Source: RUG563 sp024681215
GTDB taxonomy: Bacteria; Bacillota; Clostridia; Christensenellales; Aristaeellaceae
Direction of reading: 5' to 3'
NCBI GenBank assembly: GCA_024681215.1
Contig: JAILBG010000118.1
Coordinates: 1-52,875, forward strand
DNA: 52,875 nucleotides
In this document: positions 52,566 to 52,875 of the stretch, in pieces
Position numbering within the stretch: the first letter of the stretch is position 1
Layout: every line of letters begins with the position of its first letter
Notes under the pieces: model-generated
Told to the model about the DNA's origin: nothing
The model's input: only the letters and a program-made list of their open reading frames with translations
Databases searched by the model: none
Translations under genes and position numbers: made by a program

Positions 52566-52875
52566 TTACCATTCCTTGACGAACTTCCAGCCGGTCCAGG
52601 TGGCGGTCAGGGGTTCGGTCCAGAAGCCGTCCTTGGCTTCCACGCCGGTTTCGGCGTCCACGTGGAGCAGATAGCCGTTTTCAGCGGGGCTCTTGATGTA
52701 GAGGGTGATGGTGTATTCGCCCTCGGGGAGGGGAATGTTGTTGCCGTAGTGGGGGCCGTCGGAAGCGGCCATGGGCATCATGGAGCCGGAGTACACTTCC
52801 TTGCCGTCCAGATCCTTGATGACGAAATCAATGCTCAGGTAGGGCACCCAGCCGTCCACGGGGAAGCCGTAGGGG
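52566..52875 (-). CDS. P19-type iron-binding protein (5' end outside window)
   Basis: C-terminal part, about 103 residues, of a protein of the P19/Tp34 (Fe2+ transport protein) family. P19 is a periplasmic or surface copper/iron-binding protein that supports uptake with FTR1 permeases. The diagnostic SGSMMPMAASDGPHYGNNIPL segment carries the Met and His metal ligands, and DAETGVEAKDGFWTEPL follows. The frame is open to the window edge; the GTG near 52859 is not a plausible start. The missing N-terminus should contain a signal or lipoprotein peptide, and ftr1 may lie beyond. Confidence 0.9.
   Translation of the reverse strand, partial: PYGFPVDGWVPYLSIDFVIKDLDGKEVYSGSMMPMAASDGPHYGNNIPLPEGEYTITLYIKSPAENGYLLHVDAETGVEAKDGFWTEPLTATWTGWKFVKEW

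Overview
The window looks like a chromosomal segment from a GC-rich (about 60 percent by eye) Firmicute of class Clostridia. Supporting signs are a complete spoIIA sporulation locus, HPr kinase, a LexA/DinR-type SOS box on uvrA, a THF riboswitch on an ECF folate transporter, formate-THF ligase, and many secreted SH3, cadherin-like and CotH proteins. A gut or rumen lineage such as Christensenellales is a guess from the secreted proteins and the GH43/esterase pair. The 16.3-17.7 kb stretch is visibly more AT-rich.

Layout. 0-6.5 kb: end of a translation operon (infB, rbfA, nrnA, truB, HAD phosphatase), then an ABC permease and ATPase without a binding protein. 6.5-12.9 kb: GNAT, prolyl-tRNA editing protein, a secreted cadherin-like protein, endonuclease III, a THF-riboswitch-controlled ECF S component, and an operon of an orphan protein, a CotH/lamin-tail protein and a YfcE-type phosphodiesterase. 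13.0-16.2 kb: SOS-controlled uvrA with a RidA gene. 16.3-24.1 kb, minus strand: WG-repeat protein, secreted orphan, hprK-glcK-asnS, and a CapA-like protein. 24.2-28.0 kb: a four-gene operon with a MotA/ZorA-like channel carrying a long coiled-coil tail, a MotB/ZorB-like peptidoglycan-binding partner, an anchored small protein and a secreted D-Ala-D-Ala dipeptidase. 28.1-30.3 kb: larC and a LysR regulator. 30.3-37.6 kb: a GH43/carboxylesterase/AraC module, an SH3-C39 protein and a tyrosine phosphatase, bracketed by two inverted copies of a roughly 325-bp multi-hairpin repeat. 37.6-40.9 kb: spoIIA operon (with an unusual SigF) divergent from fhs. 41-45 kb: GNAT, MscS, MFS and an SH3 protein. 45.1-52.9 kb: a minus-strand iron-uptake cluster of the P19 type (P19, DUF2318 protein, two FtsX permeases and ATPase, DUF4418 protein, third permease and second ATPase).

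Most notable points: (1) the large hairpin repeat pair; (2) the ZorAB-like stator pair without Zorya effectors, coupled to a cell-wall dipeptidase; (3) an FMN-binding domain with a flavinylation motif embedded in an ABC permease of the iron cluster; (4) a roughly 60-bp hairpin repeat in each of the four longer gaps of that cluster; (5) a spoIIA locus with normal SpoIIAA/SpoIIAB but a SigF altered in both DNA-recognition regions. All family assignments were made by reading motifs. No database search was possible, and identities quoted are by eye.
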